Positions 10,037 through 22,772 of a DNA stretch of 64,000 nt are shown here, in pieces (position 1 is the first letter of the stretch; each line of letters opens with the position of its first letter). The translations under genes and the position numbers were made by a program. The notes under the pieces were generated by a model. That model did not search any database, was not told where the DNA came from, and worked only from the letters and a program-made list of their open reading frames with translations. Source of the stretch: Haemonchus contortus (lineage: Eukaryota; Nematoda; Chromadorea; Rhabditida; Trichostrongylidae); assembly GCA_000469685.2 (NCBI GenBank), contig LS997565.1, forward strand, positions 8,567,005 through 8,631,004, written 5' to 3'.

Positions 10037-12312
10037 TCCGTCGTCACAATCTCGTGAATCCCCTCATTTTACGATGTTTTGGAAGCCTAATGTTCCTCAA
10101 AGTCCACAAATTTTACCGTCTTCACCTCCACTTGACATTTCGTATCCTCTGAGAAATGAAAGTAGACGGACATGAACACTGTCAATGGTTGTACTCGTTG
10201 TCTTCACGAAATTCATAATTACAATTGGTCTGGAATTCCAGCCGTCACGCAAATGTCGTCAAATAAAGAATGTCGCTGTTCTTGCAAGCCTTGATTAAAT
10301 CACGAATACGTAGTGCCAAAAAAGGCTATGGCGAGGTATGAAGAGATTCTGGAGAGATTCGAGAGAGAGCGGCAAAGAAAAGAGATCTAAGATCTCTTGC
10401 TTCAGAGACAAACGCATTATCCATTGCCCCAGAATTGTTCTATGCGGACGTATTTGTCTCAAATGCATAATCAAGCATTTTCGGCTGAACTATTTGTCCT
10501 CATTTTCTGTCATTTGTTTCTGGCAAATGTATCAAATATGTAATACAACTGCCTAGGGATAAAAATACAAGGCTGCCTGAGGATGCGCCGTATCTATGGC
10601 ATTGGCTTATTATGTTTGGATCCCCTCTAGGTTTATACATACCTTTCATTCATAAAAACCCTTAGCCTATCCGATCTAAAAGTGGTCCGTTTTAATCCTA
10701 TTCGATCTATGCAATGGCTCGTCGTAAGATTCATGTACAACTCAGCGGTTTTTATCTTCCTCTTCCAAACTAGCACCAATTAATGGGCCAAAAGATAAAG
10801 TCACAAGGTTCCCTCCATAGCAAAGATCGATTGTATTGTGTTCCATGCACTCGATGCAAATTTTTGTGGTAGTAAATTTTTTTTTGAAATTTATGTGCAC
10901 TTACTACGAGCCTCCTGCTCTAGTTGATTACCACTCCCTTTCGCACTGTTCCAACTTTGAAAGAGATTCCTAATTTTGTAAATTGACGGCACTTCTCTCA
11001 TGAAAGTTCATGGAGTTCTGTCTCATGAAAATCCACGAGATTCTAAATCAAAAAGGTGGAAGATATTCGTAAAAGTCTAAAAGCTTGTAAAATATAAAAA
11101 AAATACCGGAGTAGAGACAGAAAATCCGTTTTCTATCAGTGACCGAAGATGGCCATCTCATTGCGAAGATCCTATTCTGATGTCATCACACTTCCTTGTG
11201 GCCGAATATAAATCTCACGACAGACGATCTTCTGTTGGTTTATTCACCAGACTGGAAAGGAACCTGTGAAGCGGTGCTCATCATATACAAACCTCAATGC
11301 ATTTATAATGATGTGACGTCTTTTGAGTCATTAGTTAGAGCCATGAATTTCAATGTTCAGAAATTGGGGAAAAACATAACACCTGGCTCGGAAGTGTGCT
11401 CCTGCACGTTGGCCATTTACTAGGGAAGCAGAATCAGGATTGTTTTCATATGAATACGTCACTTTTCAAAATCAAAATTACTTAACTTCTTCATCCCCGT
11501 TGCTTAAGCGTTCAAAAAGGATGGTCACCATTTGTGGTATCTGTGACTAAATGGTTCGGATCCCATCCAGGACAATTTTCTCGAATAACCAATCCCTGGG
11601 GTGAGGATGCATTGCCATTCAAATGTCTAGAGGCTAGACCAATCAGGTTGTGGGGTTAAACACTATTTGTATTTCACAAAGACTTAGAATGCATGGCGTA
11701 TAATGGAAAAATGAACAATTTTGACGAGTTTGTGAAAAAAATAATGATAAATACATTAAAAAATGTAAGAAGGGAACGTCAGCTCCATAGTATGTATGAC
11801 CAACATATTATTAGAAACTGGAATATCATAGTGCTTTTTTGAAACCTGATTTTACTTATTTTTCCACAAAAACCGTTTGATTAGGTTCCTATGAGAATTT
11901 CAAGTTTGGTGTTTGGTTCTACTTAATTAATAGTACGGAAGAGAAGTACTGGCTGAACTAGACCAGTTTATAGACTAAACACACAATTGCGTGTATTTCA
12001 AGACGAAGCAGAATGTATGGCGTACCATTAGGAAGGTACTGGTTTCCATAGGTACCGGTTTCTACACACTATACTGAAATAAAAAATAAAAAATAAATAG
12101 AGTACAAGAGAAACTCATACGTAACTCTGAGAAATCGTCTACTTTATCGTTTGCTTTTCAAAATGGTCGACATTTTACGAAGGTCTGAAATACTCCATTG
12201 TTTCATGAGAATGATTTTCAATTTACTTACTGCTGTACTTCAATAACCTGATTATCTACCTATGGAAGCCTTACAAGTTGGCTATTTTCAAACCAATGAT
12301 ATAACACAATAG
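10037..12312. other. Non-coding stretch with a duplicated 75-bp segment
   Basis: No gene supported. About 75 bp is present twice in direct orientation at 11632-11706 and 11957-12031 (shared words CTAGACCA, TGTATTTCA, ATGGCGTA). The part at 10080-10140 resembles 8335-8400 inside the last chemoreceptor intron (shared TGTTCCT, TCCAC, AATTTT spacing), an old dispersed repeat. An open frame at 11196-11423 (75 codons) has no recognisable domain. Confidence 0.4.
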
Positions 12313-12598
12313 CCCGGAGGTGGTGCAGAGGCAAATGGCGCGCTATCTCACACGCATGATCACAAGTTTGAGTCCCGGATCGACATCCCTTCCAGTTAAT
12401 TCGTACCGGACTAGCCTGGTAGGATGAAAACACTGACTTGTAAAGCGGCCAGAAGCCACCGCAAGCTATTGTATAGGCTACACACGTATTCATTACTCCA
12501 CTATGATTCTGAATGGAAGTCGAATGCGGGTGCGCATCCCTCAGACGCCATTGATCAAAGCCCAAAGACCGTATCCGTTTATCCTTCAATGATATAAT
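12313..12598 (+). mobile_element. tRNA-derived SINE, copy 2
   Basis: Full-length copy in plus orientation. The head begins CGGAGGTGGTGCAGAGGC (A-box region) and contains GTTTGAGTCCCGG (B box). The body has the landmarks ACTAGCCTGGTAGGATGAAA, CACTATGATTCTGAATGG and GTCGAATGCGGG. The end reads CCCTCAGACGCCATTGATC followed by a TTTATCCTTC tail. Confidence 0.8.
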
Positions 12599-14389
12599 GT
12601 TTTGATAAGGTCTGCTCATATGTACAGACGTAATAAACCATTACTTATACTCATGTGGTTATCCCAATAACACTACCTAATCTGCTGTTACCTACTTTTA
12701 TCCTAATGAATCCATTTGCATCAGCAGATGACGCCTTTGCAAGTGATTCTTGATTATTACATAGCAGCTACTTTCGAATCTTTGTATAGGTTTCTTTGTA
12801 TGAATTCAGAAAACATTTTGTTTACCAGTCGCCAGAAAGCACATCCCTTCATTTCAGCCTCCTTCTTTCCGTAGCCTCAGTATGTTAGTTCATTTTGTCG
12901 GTATTGTCAAGCCTCTCGAAGTTTTGAAGTGGAAAATTTTTTCACAAACCCCTTGCAATTCAAAGTAGTCATACTCTTCATAGTCCAGGGTTCCTTTGTA
13001 AGTGCATTTGTGACGAGAATTCACAATTGAGCCTGGAAGGGACAATAGATTCGAGACGTCGAGCTGTCTTTCTATTCTTTTTCACCCTGAAACCTCGAAG
13101 AATCGAACAATACTTACAAAATAAACTGAAATTTCACTTTAACCAGATATTTACCAGCAAAAATTAAATCTACAGCTCTTCGCTTTTAATACGGTTGCCA
13201 TTAAGTCCAATTCCAACTGGTTTATCCCCGATAGCTCCAAAAACATCGCTCAGTCACTGGGACAACCACCTCCATGATTATTATTTGTAGGTCTTCCCTG
13301 CAAGATAGACATCACAAATCGCCTGTTGTCCTGATCTGAACTCTGTTTCCCTAGAAAGGATGTTTCCAGGTATCGGAGAAACGAGGAGGCGCTAGTTCCT
13401 GATGACTATGACTTACTATACTTCCGGGATCCTATAATGAGGGAATAGTCAGTGTTTAGCATGCAGCACTAGCGACGTCGATCCAATGGTCTAACAAAGT
13501 TATGCAAATGGGTGCAACCTGCAAATCAGGCACAGGTTCGATGGAATAGGAAAGTCACGAAAATCTCAAGATTCTCCCTCCTGAAGCCTGTGACATTAGG
13601 TCCGATTTTCGGTCCAGCGCTGTCCACTGATAGACGTCCTTAAAACGTCCTTCAACTGTCCTCAAAAAAAGAAAGCATAAGCAAAGATAGAAAGCAGAAA
13701 CGAAACTGTTTTGGAGATAAATATGTCAACAAAAGTATGAGAATACTAATCGAATAGGGGGGAGGGGGGAGACTTTTCGAGCTTCGAGGCGTTGCACTAC
13801 AAAATCTATCAGCATCTATGTATGAAAGAGCAGGGTGCCCGGGCAGCACCAGCCGGGGTTCGCTTTGGCTCGAAGCCAGAATTTTGCCTATAATTAAGCA
13901 ACCTTGTTACTCTAAATAGTCACGATGCTAGTCCCTATTGGAGCAAACTTTCTAAACGCGAGCCTGGGGATGAAGTTTGAAGTGTGTTAGTCGACAATTA
14001 GCTTGAACGCTCATACTCAAGACTGAGTCATCCTCTAATGAGTAAAAATGTTGGCAAAGTACTAGAAGTTCTGTGTACCACCATCGTCACCTCTACTGTA
14101 AACACTCTACCTCTACTTTGACAAGAGCCTGTACCACCTAGTTGCTTCCTAAAAAATTGCCGACACTTTTGCTAATTGTATTTACACATTTTCTTGCCTT
14201 CTCTTCTTTTTTCTCTTGTTCCATTTGATTCTCTTTATTTCTCCCCTTTCTGGGTGCTCAAATGGTGGTATGCAATCGAATTCCCAACATTCATAATCCA
14301 ATTACGTCGTGAATCCGAGAGGAAGATGAGGGTGTGGCGCACTGGAGAGGACTCGAAACTGATCTATGGATAAAGCTCCCCGATAGGAT
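12599..14389. other. Non-coding stretch, nothing recognised
   Basis: No exon, RNA gene or repeat could be supported. A polypurine run (GGGGGGAGGGGGGAG) lies near 13756-13772. The open frames here are short and lack domain signatures. Confidence 0.35.
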
Positions 14390-14960
14390 GATGAAAGATG
14401 AGTCTCCTGTGAGTGGTACTTCCTGAATGGCCCTTTCCTAGAAATCATGCATGAGTGCGTTAGTTTCAGCCTCAGGATGACGCAAGAATTGGCCCAAGCC
14501 TCGACTACTGTCGTCAGCTTTTAGGGGAATACGCGTGGCTCTCATCAGCTCCGATCTGTTAGGCCTAAGCCAGCGACGTCTGCATAAGCCGTAAGAAGCT
14601 TCTCGGAAGTGAAATGGGTCTGAGCTGTTTTACCTATGAGTAGGATAAAAGCGATAACTGTCGGATAAGTTGAGTCATAGCTTCGATGTAGCTGGCTGAA
14701 AAACAGGTCAGCCTCTCTCACTTCTCGCACCTCCAGCTACCAGTGAGGTGCCCCAAAGGAGTGCTCCGATCTGCTGCTGGGTAGGGGCTAACCTAGTTCG
14801 AAAAAAACCCATTCACGAATGGGTCACCTCACATTCGCATTTAAAGCATACCGCCCATGACATTCCTATAGTGCTGCACATTTGGTACGAACTCTTCAGA
14901 AGGCTGACTGTACTTGTGAACCTGTACTGAGCGAAATATACTTTATTTAGGCTCAATGCT
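14390..14960 (+). pseudogene. Possible LINE reverse-transcriptase crumb
   Basis: Near 14737-14790 the plus strand reads TSEVPQRSAPICCWVGANL, close to the reverse-transcriptase block 'SGVPQGSVLGPLLF...NDL' that precedes the catalytic YADD box. The expected YADD does not follow in any frame and the flanking frames are interrupted, so this would be a heavily decayed fragment. The evidence is a single motif with several substitutions, so chance is possible. Confidence 0.28.
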
Positions 14961-16647
14961 GGTTATCTGCGTGATCCGGTAGGGTATAGGTAAAGAGATT
15001 TCAACTAAAGCTATTCGTGAACTTCTGAACCCTGGGCAGGTTCTCCAAAAGAGCCAACTGAAATGGGCGCATTACGATGTTTTCGGGAAAGCTAGACCAT
15101 CTGCTAAAGTGCCTTTCCAGGTGCTCTGCCTTGGAATAAGGGGAACGATCAGATGTCCGCCGGTACATCACGAAGAGGACCTCTTCAAGTCACAGATCAT
15201 GGCAATAATTACTTTCTTCTAAAAGTGAAAATCTGAAGGCTCCGAGACTTTTCATTGAAACTACCGGTGGGGGAAAACAGCCTTAATAGGACGCGATAAG
15301 GTCTCGAGTACGGTCAGCGATCTCACCCAGAAGTGAACGTATTTCAATGGCTATGCAGAGGTTGCACCATTATCAATGGAGCGCAGATGTTGAAAATTCG
15401 AAAGTTGATTGTTTGGAGCCTACACCTATGGATATAATGAGAAGCAGTTTCTGGTAGCAGGTATACTATAGCCAATCGTTCATGGAATGGCAAATTAAGG
15501 GAATCAACTCTTGTCCAAAAACCTCTTCCGTCATCATAATTCCGTACAACCCTACAACCCCTTTAGGTAACTGGTTTCAAGTCTTAGCCATTTTCAAGTT
15601 CGGAACCTTGTGTTTCGCAATTTTGAGGAATTCCTCACTTTCTTCACCTTCCATGCACTTATCTGGGCCGAGACCTCGAGATCTAAGGTTAAACGGGTTC
15701 AACGGTGCACTATTCTGTAACGGCATTCCGGAAGTTAAGGTCAGATCGGGCAAAGGGGGATGATTGGATTTCGAAACACCCGTGAGACACCCGTGAGCGC
15801 CACCCGTGAGACACCCGTGAGCGGCATGCACTTCTAGGGAGGATGAACTCGCTCTATTCCCCATATGGCAGTAAAAAGTTCATTTTTCATGTCATTCGCA
15901 AATTATTTTGTTAAGCTCCCTCCAATGGGATTTTTACAGGCTGACTAATTAACTTGGTTGATGAGGATACCTCCCCTGACCGATTATTTACGCCTTGTTA
16001 AAGCTCATTGCTGAATCATTTACGCATGATTTAGTCGCTTCATCCTTCGAAACGTTCTTTGATATACACTCTGATCTAATTTTATGAGTTTACATTTATT
16101 TTTATATTTTTAATGAATTCATTCACGGATTTCATCTCTCTTACTAAAGGCGTGATGGTAAGTCGTTCATAAGAGCATTACCCTGAAGAAAAAATAGGAA
16201 TTCCGCCATTGATCAATCTTATTTGCGACAACCCCACGCGCTCGACTTCTTTTGGAATCTGAGCTCACCATTTATATGTACCTGTATTTGGGATGATTTC
16301 TGGGAGTCATTCCCGTACAATTTACTCTCCAACGAATTCGTTCCCAAATAGGAGACATAGAATCAATGGAAGTCTCAGAAGGCTCAGTAAACTGGGTGTC
16401 GATCTGATGAGTTCCTGAACTATGCTTTTGATGGCTGAGCTACTTGGCACTTGCGACCACGTACTCGCAGGTGTTGGAGTCTGATTTCTGTTCTCCATGG
16501 AAGACAGGGTTGTCAGTTGCTTCTGAAGTCAATAAAGCCAAGCATCAGGATGCCCGTTGTTGATGAGCTGATCCTTTCAGAAACTTTCGGTAGGCTTTGG
16601 GAACGATTGTGCTATGGAGAAGCTTCAGCTGTGGGGATGTTTAGGGC
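14961..16647. other. Non-coding stretch with a short tandem repeat
   Basis: A short tandem array at about 15775-15824 is built from an 11-12 bp unit (ACACCCGTGAG) arranged as two copies of a 24-bp dimer. Otherwise no gene or element is supported. Confidence 0.45.
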
Positions 16648-16755
16648 ACATAAGTGCTCAATACGCCACTACGATTCCGAACGTAAGCCGAATGCGCGGC
16701 GCATCCCGTAAACGCTTTCGACTAACGCTGAAGGCTCTCTGTCCTTTATGCCTTC
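16648..16755 (+). mobile_element. tRNA-derived SINE, copy 3 (3' fragment)
   Basis: Only the last third is present: ATACGCCACTACGATTCCGA, then the GCCGAATGCGCGGCGC block and a tail with TCCTTTATGCCTTC. The tRNA-like head is missing, as expected from incomplete reverse transcription. Confidence 0.68.
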
Positions 16756-18088
16756 AGGATTACTGATGACCATGTAACCTTACATAGGTGCTTTACATGA
16801 TCACTAGAAGGAATTTTATCAATAGTGGAAGGGGTCCCGAATTTGATCAGGCTCTTTTAACAGTACCAGCAGGTTTCAGGTCAGATACAGCGGGGTAAGG
16901 ACAGCACAGATTGAAGCTTTCATTAAGATCAGTTGTATAATTATTTCACAGATTGACTTGTCCTTCAATTTTATAGTTTTCCTTTTCTTTGTTTTGCCTT
17001 CCATACTTTTCGTCGGCTCAGTTGAACTTGTTTTACTCGTAGTATGTACTTCAGTACCTCGTCCTTCAAAGTGCGAAGTAAACAAGTAAACAGAAATTTA
17101 TTTATTTAATTTATTAGAAAGACAGGGTTAGAACGAACTAGCTCCCTTTTTCCATTTATTCCTCTTGAGACTAAGCAACATTCTGGGGGAAGATGACGTG
17201 TCTCTTGAGGGATAATTCAATTTTTCGTAGCAGAAGAAAGCACTCGATGGCTCACGATTCATATAGGACATATTTGTGTTCGGCGACCCTAATCAGGAAT
17301 GTGATGCTATGAAAAGCTCGGGACGAGATGATTTCCTCTCGTACGAGGTCGCTATGGAACAAAGGGCATGGGGAGGCTTTGTCTGACAACCCTGCTTTAG
17401 AATGCGCCATGCATTTGCTTTTACAGAAGTATTTACTTGGACAATCTCCTCTACGAGTGGGCTGTATGAGATTCAGGCTGAGAATCAATTGAACCCAGGA
17501 GCGTTGGAAGGCTTGAGTAAAACTTAATCCAGAATTTCACCCATTCGCAGAATGAGTGCCCCTCTGGGCCGAAACGGCTGCTCAAAAACTTGTATAATCC
17601 TGGTAAGGCTCAAGTCAGCATAATAACAAATCCATCTAGAGAGCATATTAGGAGAATGTCGATCATGGTCCAACAGTCTATGTATTTGCCGCCAAAGTCG
17701 ATTACATGGCGTATCCGGAAAAGTTTAGTCCTCAACCGTGAATGACCAATTCTTGAGCTTTTGAATAATAGCGGAACACAGGAAATCCCTACCCTCACCC
17801 CTAACCTACCATGATGGGATGGGAACATTTGTATGTATCGGTGGATGGGCAACTTGAGGATGTACTTTTGAGTTGAGCACATACGTCAGAGATATCTTTA
17901 GACATGGGAACTTGTTGTCCTAGTTTGTGACAGAATTGAATTCAGTAATCAAGAAGGGAAAATCTCGACATACGTCAATCATATTTTACTCAAAACAAAA
18001 ATCATACGCAATCACGTGGCCTTCCAGAGGAAGAATGCTTAGACAAGCACTTTCGAATCGTCCCCAAACCATCCTTTTAGGACTCCCA
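16756..18088. other. Non-coding stretch, nothing recognised
   Basis: Open frames on the minus strand (for example 17610-17882, 90 codons) have no recognisable motif, and I do not call them genes. A short segment at 17400-17425 (GAATGCGCCATGCATTTGC) resembles 20245-20270, perhaps another low-copy repeat. Confidence 0.35.
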
Positions 18089-18385
18089 GTTGGTAGGAAG
18101 ATGTAACCCACTTGAGCATTTTCCCACCGTTTTTCATAACCCCAACGTGTTGATTGGACCCTATCAGACAGGCTTCTTTGGTTCACTAACTTAGTGTTGG
18201 TGGGGAAGTATAATCCACTTATATCTGTTTCCGCCGTTTGTCGTAACAACAGCGCGTGTTTATTGAGACTAGAAACGAGCTCCTTTTCAGATAGGTCGTC
18301 TTTCGACTCTCACAGATCGCCATTATCATGGTCTCATAGACCGCCACTCCAGCTTTGGCGGTGACGGAGGTAATTCCAGGCCTCT
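18089..18385. repeat. Dispersed repeat R1, copy a
   Basis: About 290 bp matching 21195-21475 in the same orientation. The conserved words in order are AGTTGGTRGGAAGATG, TCTTCTTTGGT, CACTAACT, GGTGGGGAA, CCACTTATATCTGTTTCC, GTCGT and TCCTTTTCAGATAGGTCGTC, ending at GGCGGTGA and CCAGGCCTC. It has neither pol III boxes nor a long reading frame, so its class is unknown. Confidence 0.75.
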
Positions 18386-18576
18386 AAAAACTGTGATTCG
18401 ATCGGGTACATGGATGTACCTGAGCATATCCTGCAGAAGTGGCCCTGCCCGAAGAACAGTGAAGATGCGGGTCCCAATGGTCTATGGGATTTCTGAAGGA
18501 GAGCCGTTCGTATGGCGTATGACTCAGGAAAGAAAAAATGAATAATGTAAAATTATGTACTAAATAGCCGTTGTCA
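18386..18576. other. Spacer, nothing recognised
   Basis: Short spacer between repeat R1 copy a and SINE copy 4. No feature seen. Confidence 0.3.
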
Positions 18577-18725
18577 ACTTATGTGCAAGTCAACACTTTT
18601 ATCCTTCCGGACCAGTCCGGCACCTTGAAGAGATGGTAGGCTTGGTTGGCATAGGCAGATACCTATCCAGGATTCGATCATCGGCTTTGTGATGGTGCGT
18701 TTCCACTACACCACCTCCGCCCTTA
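18577..18725 (-). mobile_element. tRNA-derived SINE, copy 4 (truncated 3' end)
   Basis: On the minus strand the head is present (GGCGGAGGTGGTGTAGTGG, a good A box, then a weakened B box) and the body reaches GGATAAAAGTGTTGACTTGC. The usual 3' half with CGCCACTACGATTC is absent. Losing the 3' side rather than the 5' side is not typical of target-primed insertion and suggests a later deletion. Confidence 0.72.
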
Positions 18726-21194
18726 ATGTGATATGATAGTATAATAGTAATCACGTAGTAGCAAATAAAATCAAAGTCTCCTTCTGAAATATCTGAAAGG
18801 ACGTGCACCTGGAGCAGCTTGAGAACAGGTAGTCCAGGCAGGAGATCTTGTTTTAGTAAGTGGGTAAGTTAACATTAGGCGAGGGGATGTTCGATCAGCA
18901 CAAGGACGGGGTTAGACAGGACCCTGGGGTGCGACTGGTCTCAGAAAGTAACCCATAACCCGTCCCCCGAGGGAAAAGGTGGGTTTTCCGAGCAACTGGA
19001 AACGCGCAAGTGGGTACAGCGCCAGGCTGGGAATGCAGAATCACGATGACTCGGTTTCCTCCGGAATTTCCAGCTTAGCATATATCATCTACTTGTTTAT
19101 TTGTTCAACTCCTTCCCTATTTTTTGCCCTTGAAATCATTTTTGAAGGGAGTTTATCCTCCCTGGCGAATCCGTGGAAAATGAGCCAGGCCAGTCTCTTT
19201 GTTCATGATTCAGTCGTTTTTCAGTGGGCCAGCGTCACTCGGTCACTTCTCGATGCCGTCCACTGAAAAATTCTTTGAATTGAGAACTTCGGAATTCTTG
19301 GAAGGCCATACGTCACTTTCGTCTTCGCTTTGTTCCCTCTGCAACGGATCCATTGGCGCATAACACAGGTCTTTGTCATTCACATGACAGCTCCACCTGA
19401 CTAATTAGAAAGTAAGGCTGTTGCTGATGGTTATCCGGTCATTATGAGGTGATTTTCTCAGGTGAAAGGAAAAGCATGGGTGGCAGCAATTACCTCTTCT
19501 GATGGCTTTGCATTACTACTCTATGAAGCCATCGGATCATAGCTGCAATTTCCCCAGGATAGGCCTCCCAAAGGCCTATTAGCAGGTCTGGGAAGTTTTA
19601 ATGCCAATGAAAAATGCCTAATTGGAATCACCTTACCCTCCCCCCCCCCCCTACTTCCACCACCACCCACTCATCCAAGGGCGTCCCTGGAGAACGATTA
19701 GGCGACTAGTTGTTGAAATGCTGACGTCAAGTCAAGTTCAAAGTGCACCACTGATTAACCGACCAGACCATAGTGAATTATCCGTTAGGTCCCCTGCCCT
19801 ACCACATTCGGGACACGTTGTTGGGTGAAGGATTTGATTACATCCGTCCCCATCTGATTCCCCCGAAAACGCCCATCAAAAACAAGAGTACACGAGGTGA
19901 AAAGGAGCCGCGTAGCCAATTTTACTTCGATGTTGTTTTGGGTGTCAGCTGTTTCTTTACCACATTGGTATCGTCATGTTTTATTCATATCCATCCCATG
20001 CTTCTCTCTATCTCTTCTAGAGAAAAATGCCCAGAATTGCTGTCATCTGAGCCCTACGACAACAACTGGCTATGGGAAAGAACGCCTATGGCCCAGAGAG
20101 TTGTGTTCCACCTGTTCCGGAGGAAAACATCGATGAAGGCCGGGAAAGTCAGGAGAGGCTGAAAAGTGGTCACCGCAAACTTTTCCTTTTCCTTCCTCTC
20201 TTTCGGGGAAATCATGCAGTGTTCAAGCCAATCAAAACTTCCTTTGGGATGCGCCATGCATTCGCTTTCCATCTGGAGTCATTAGGGTACGTGAATGGGT
20301 TTGCGGTTCCATGCTTATAACCTAAGGGCCAAGATCCAGGTACGAAAGTCATATGCGCCTTACCAATTCCAAAAAAGGTTGTCGCTCCGTTTTTCTCTTC
20401 GAATAAACCTAAACTGTCGTACTCATTGCTTTTGAAAACGACAATTTGCCGACAACTGCCTGCTATAATTTTGGGAATGGCTTTTGTCGGAGTGAATGAA
20501 ATCGCTCATTTTAGGGCATGTCAGATTGCATGGCCTCTACGACTTCAAATGGGAATCGAATTCTCGGCATACATTTTATAAAAACAAAACCATAAGCTCC
20601 AAGCATTTTGTCGTTTGTAATAGTACAAGAACAGTATAAGTACATAGAACAAGTTAAATGAGCCAAATTATGCCGCAGGACTAAGTTTTTGTGCGGGACT
20701 AAGGGGGTGCGATTGCCAGTTATGTTCAAAAGTCTCAAGTCGGCTGTTTCGATTTCTCCCAAGGATGCCGAGCTTCAGTGGGACTTTTTATTCATAAGGC
20801 TCTCTGTAAGCTGCGTGGTGATGCCTCAATGAATTTGCCTCTGAAATTTCTGGGAATATTTCAACTTTTCTCGAAAAAATTTTCGGATCTCTCAAGTGAA
20901 CGACTTTCTCAGGGTTTTTCACTTTGCTGGCTTATGAATGACTGCTTCGGGCAGGAGGAAGAAGAATTTCACTTTATGTGAAGTCAGAGCACGATAAACC
21001 CTTTCGCTTTCGCTTTCCCTTTCTAATCAAGAGATTGGTGACAGGGAACGAAATTTTTGGTCCCTTTCGAGAGAGTGATGGGTATGGAAGGGGGTTTCTA
21101 CGTATTTCGTAGAGAAAATCTAAAAATGCTAACCATTCTTGGCTATTATTTTCCCAAAGCCGTTGTGGGAAAATGTCCTCAGCTTTGCAACTCT
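18726..21194. other. Non-coding stretch with homopolymers and weak repeat echoes
   Basis: No gene supported. A run of ten Cs lies near 19640-19649. Frames at 19773-20162 and 20072-20320 overlap each other and have no domain signature. The segment 20245-20300 (GGGATGCGCCATGCATTCGC and following) vaguely resembles the 3' block of the SINE read on the minus strand and may be a very old fragment. Confidence 0.35.
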
Positions 21195-21475
21195 AAGTTG
21201 GTGGGAAGATGCCACTCACCTAAGCATGTTTGCCATGATTTTTCGAAACCTGCGTGGACCGGAACCTTCGTTGATGGAGCCTAACAAAAGTCTTCTTTGG
21301 TCCACTAACTCGGTGCCGGTGGGGAATATAACCCACTTATATCTGTTTCCGTCGTTTGTCGTGACAACGACACGTAACTATCGACGCCACGAACTACTCC
21401 TTTTCAGATAGGTCGTCTCTCGGCTCTCAAAGACCTCCAGTTAAGGCGGTGAAGGAAGTTAGTCCAGGCCTCCGA
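21195..21475. repeat. Dispersed repeat R1, copy b
   Basis: Second copy of the repeat at 18089-18385, about 3.1 kb away in direct orientation and with scattered substitutions and small indels. The divergence is too high for a recent tandem duplication, so two insertions of one family or an old duplication are equally possible. Confidence 0.75.
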
Positions 21476-22489
21476 CAACCGTCTCCCAAGTTCCAAATCT
21501 GTGGTCACTGGGGATATATAATGGGGCACAGGTGTGTTCCACAAGAGCGGCTCTGTTGCCGTTGAATAGCAGCGGATTTCCAAATTCGGAGTACCTACTG
21601 GAAGCCTTGAAAGAGAACACATGACGTGTCTTGCGCTACGAATTCATAAAGTGGGAATAATTAAACAGAACCCACCAAAAATACTACTGCACTTTAGGGT
21701 GTCAAACATATATGAATGGGATTCCAGAAATTTCGAAGAGGGAAGTTAAGACGGATTCAAGAGCCCCATAGTTTGCAGAATCTAAGGAAATCCCCAAAAC
21801 ATTAGTGGGACGACAAAGCGACACGAAGCCAGGTTATTTGGGAAGCTTGTATAGTAAGGAATCTACAAAGAACTCCTTAGGAGAAACGCCTGAGCGAAGG
21901 TCACGTGGAAAAAGAGCGTATGGAGGTGGAAAAGGCAAGTAATTGACGGGTGTACAAGCAGAAAAGCGTTAACCGGCTCAATTACAGGAACGACCCGGTA
22001 AAAACTCCCAGATCTAATGATTCATGTCAATGTCAGTGTCGTGTTTTTGACATCCGGGCAGATTTCCGAGAGGAGGACGGGTTTTATCCTGAGATTTGGT
22101 CGAACTTTATGTGTCGTCTAGGCCGCGCCTCCTAGTCGAGCTCTATTAGACCTTCACATATCATTCGCACCCTCGCAGCTATGAATCCCCAGATTCATGT
22201 ATGCATATGCCAAAGTTGATGTTTGACCTATTGACACACACGCTGTAGTGTGGGTTCCCCCCGACATACAGTATTGATATCCATACATCCACTTCCCCCT
22301 GTTTGATTCTTTTCTCTTTATCTTCAGTTATTCCGTTTTCTTCACTCATTCACATGGTGATTCTGCCCTGAAAGAATTCTCAGCTCCTCTCCGAAATCTC
22401 TGTGAGCCTAACTGTTACCTTCCTTTCCTATTTACACTGGCATTCTTGTAACACCCTTCATAAATAGTAAATATTGTTAACCAAGGGAG
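21476..22489. other. Non-coding stretch, nothing recognised
   Basis: No exon, RNA gene or repeat could be supported here. Confidence 0.35.
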
Positions 22490-22772
22490 ACAAAGTCTTT
22501 GGCGTGAATCCCACTCGGGAGTGCGCCTTGTATTCGGCTCCTATACAGAATCTCAAGGGGGTTGGGCACTTACGTAACCTATGTGGCCTATACAATGAGC
22601 TGCGGATGCCAGCCGGAGTGAGTCCGCTTTTCCTCCCAGGCGATTCTCAAATCGAGTTACCGATCCCAGTGGGATGGAAAGCTTTATAGCTTTGGGCTAG
22701 TTTCGATCCTGGATTCGATTTTTTCGATTTGCTTGTCATAGTGCGCCTCTCATCACTACTCTACCTTCGCCT
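22490..22772 (-). mobile_element. tRNA-derived SINE, copy 5 (diverged)
   Basis: Full-length but old. On the minus strand the head still shows a pol III-like layout next to AAAATCGAATCCAGG (B-box region). The body keeps the interval TGTATAGGCCACATAGG and the CCGAGTGGG-type end. Many substitutions separate it from copies 11 and 12. Confidence 0.68.

Noticed and set aside
9859..10152. 97-codon ORF and similar ORFs at 12260-12619, 31004-31372, 47307-47644 and 38531-38755
   Set aside because: They recur because the same SINE sequence recurs. They are repeat translations, not genes.
11196..11423. 75-codon ORF with balanced composition
   Set aside because: No domain, no flanking splice pattern and no similarity I recognise. 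Chance is likely.
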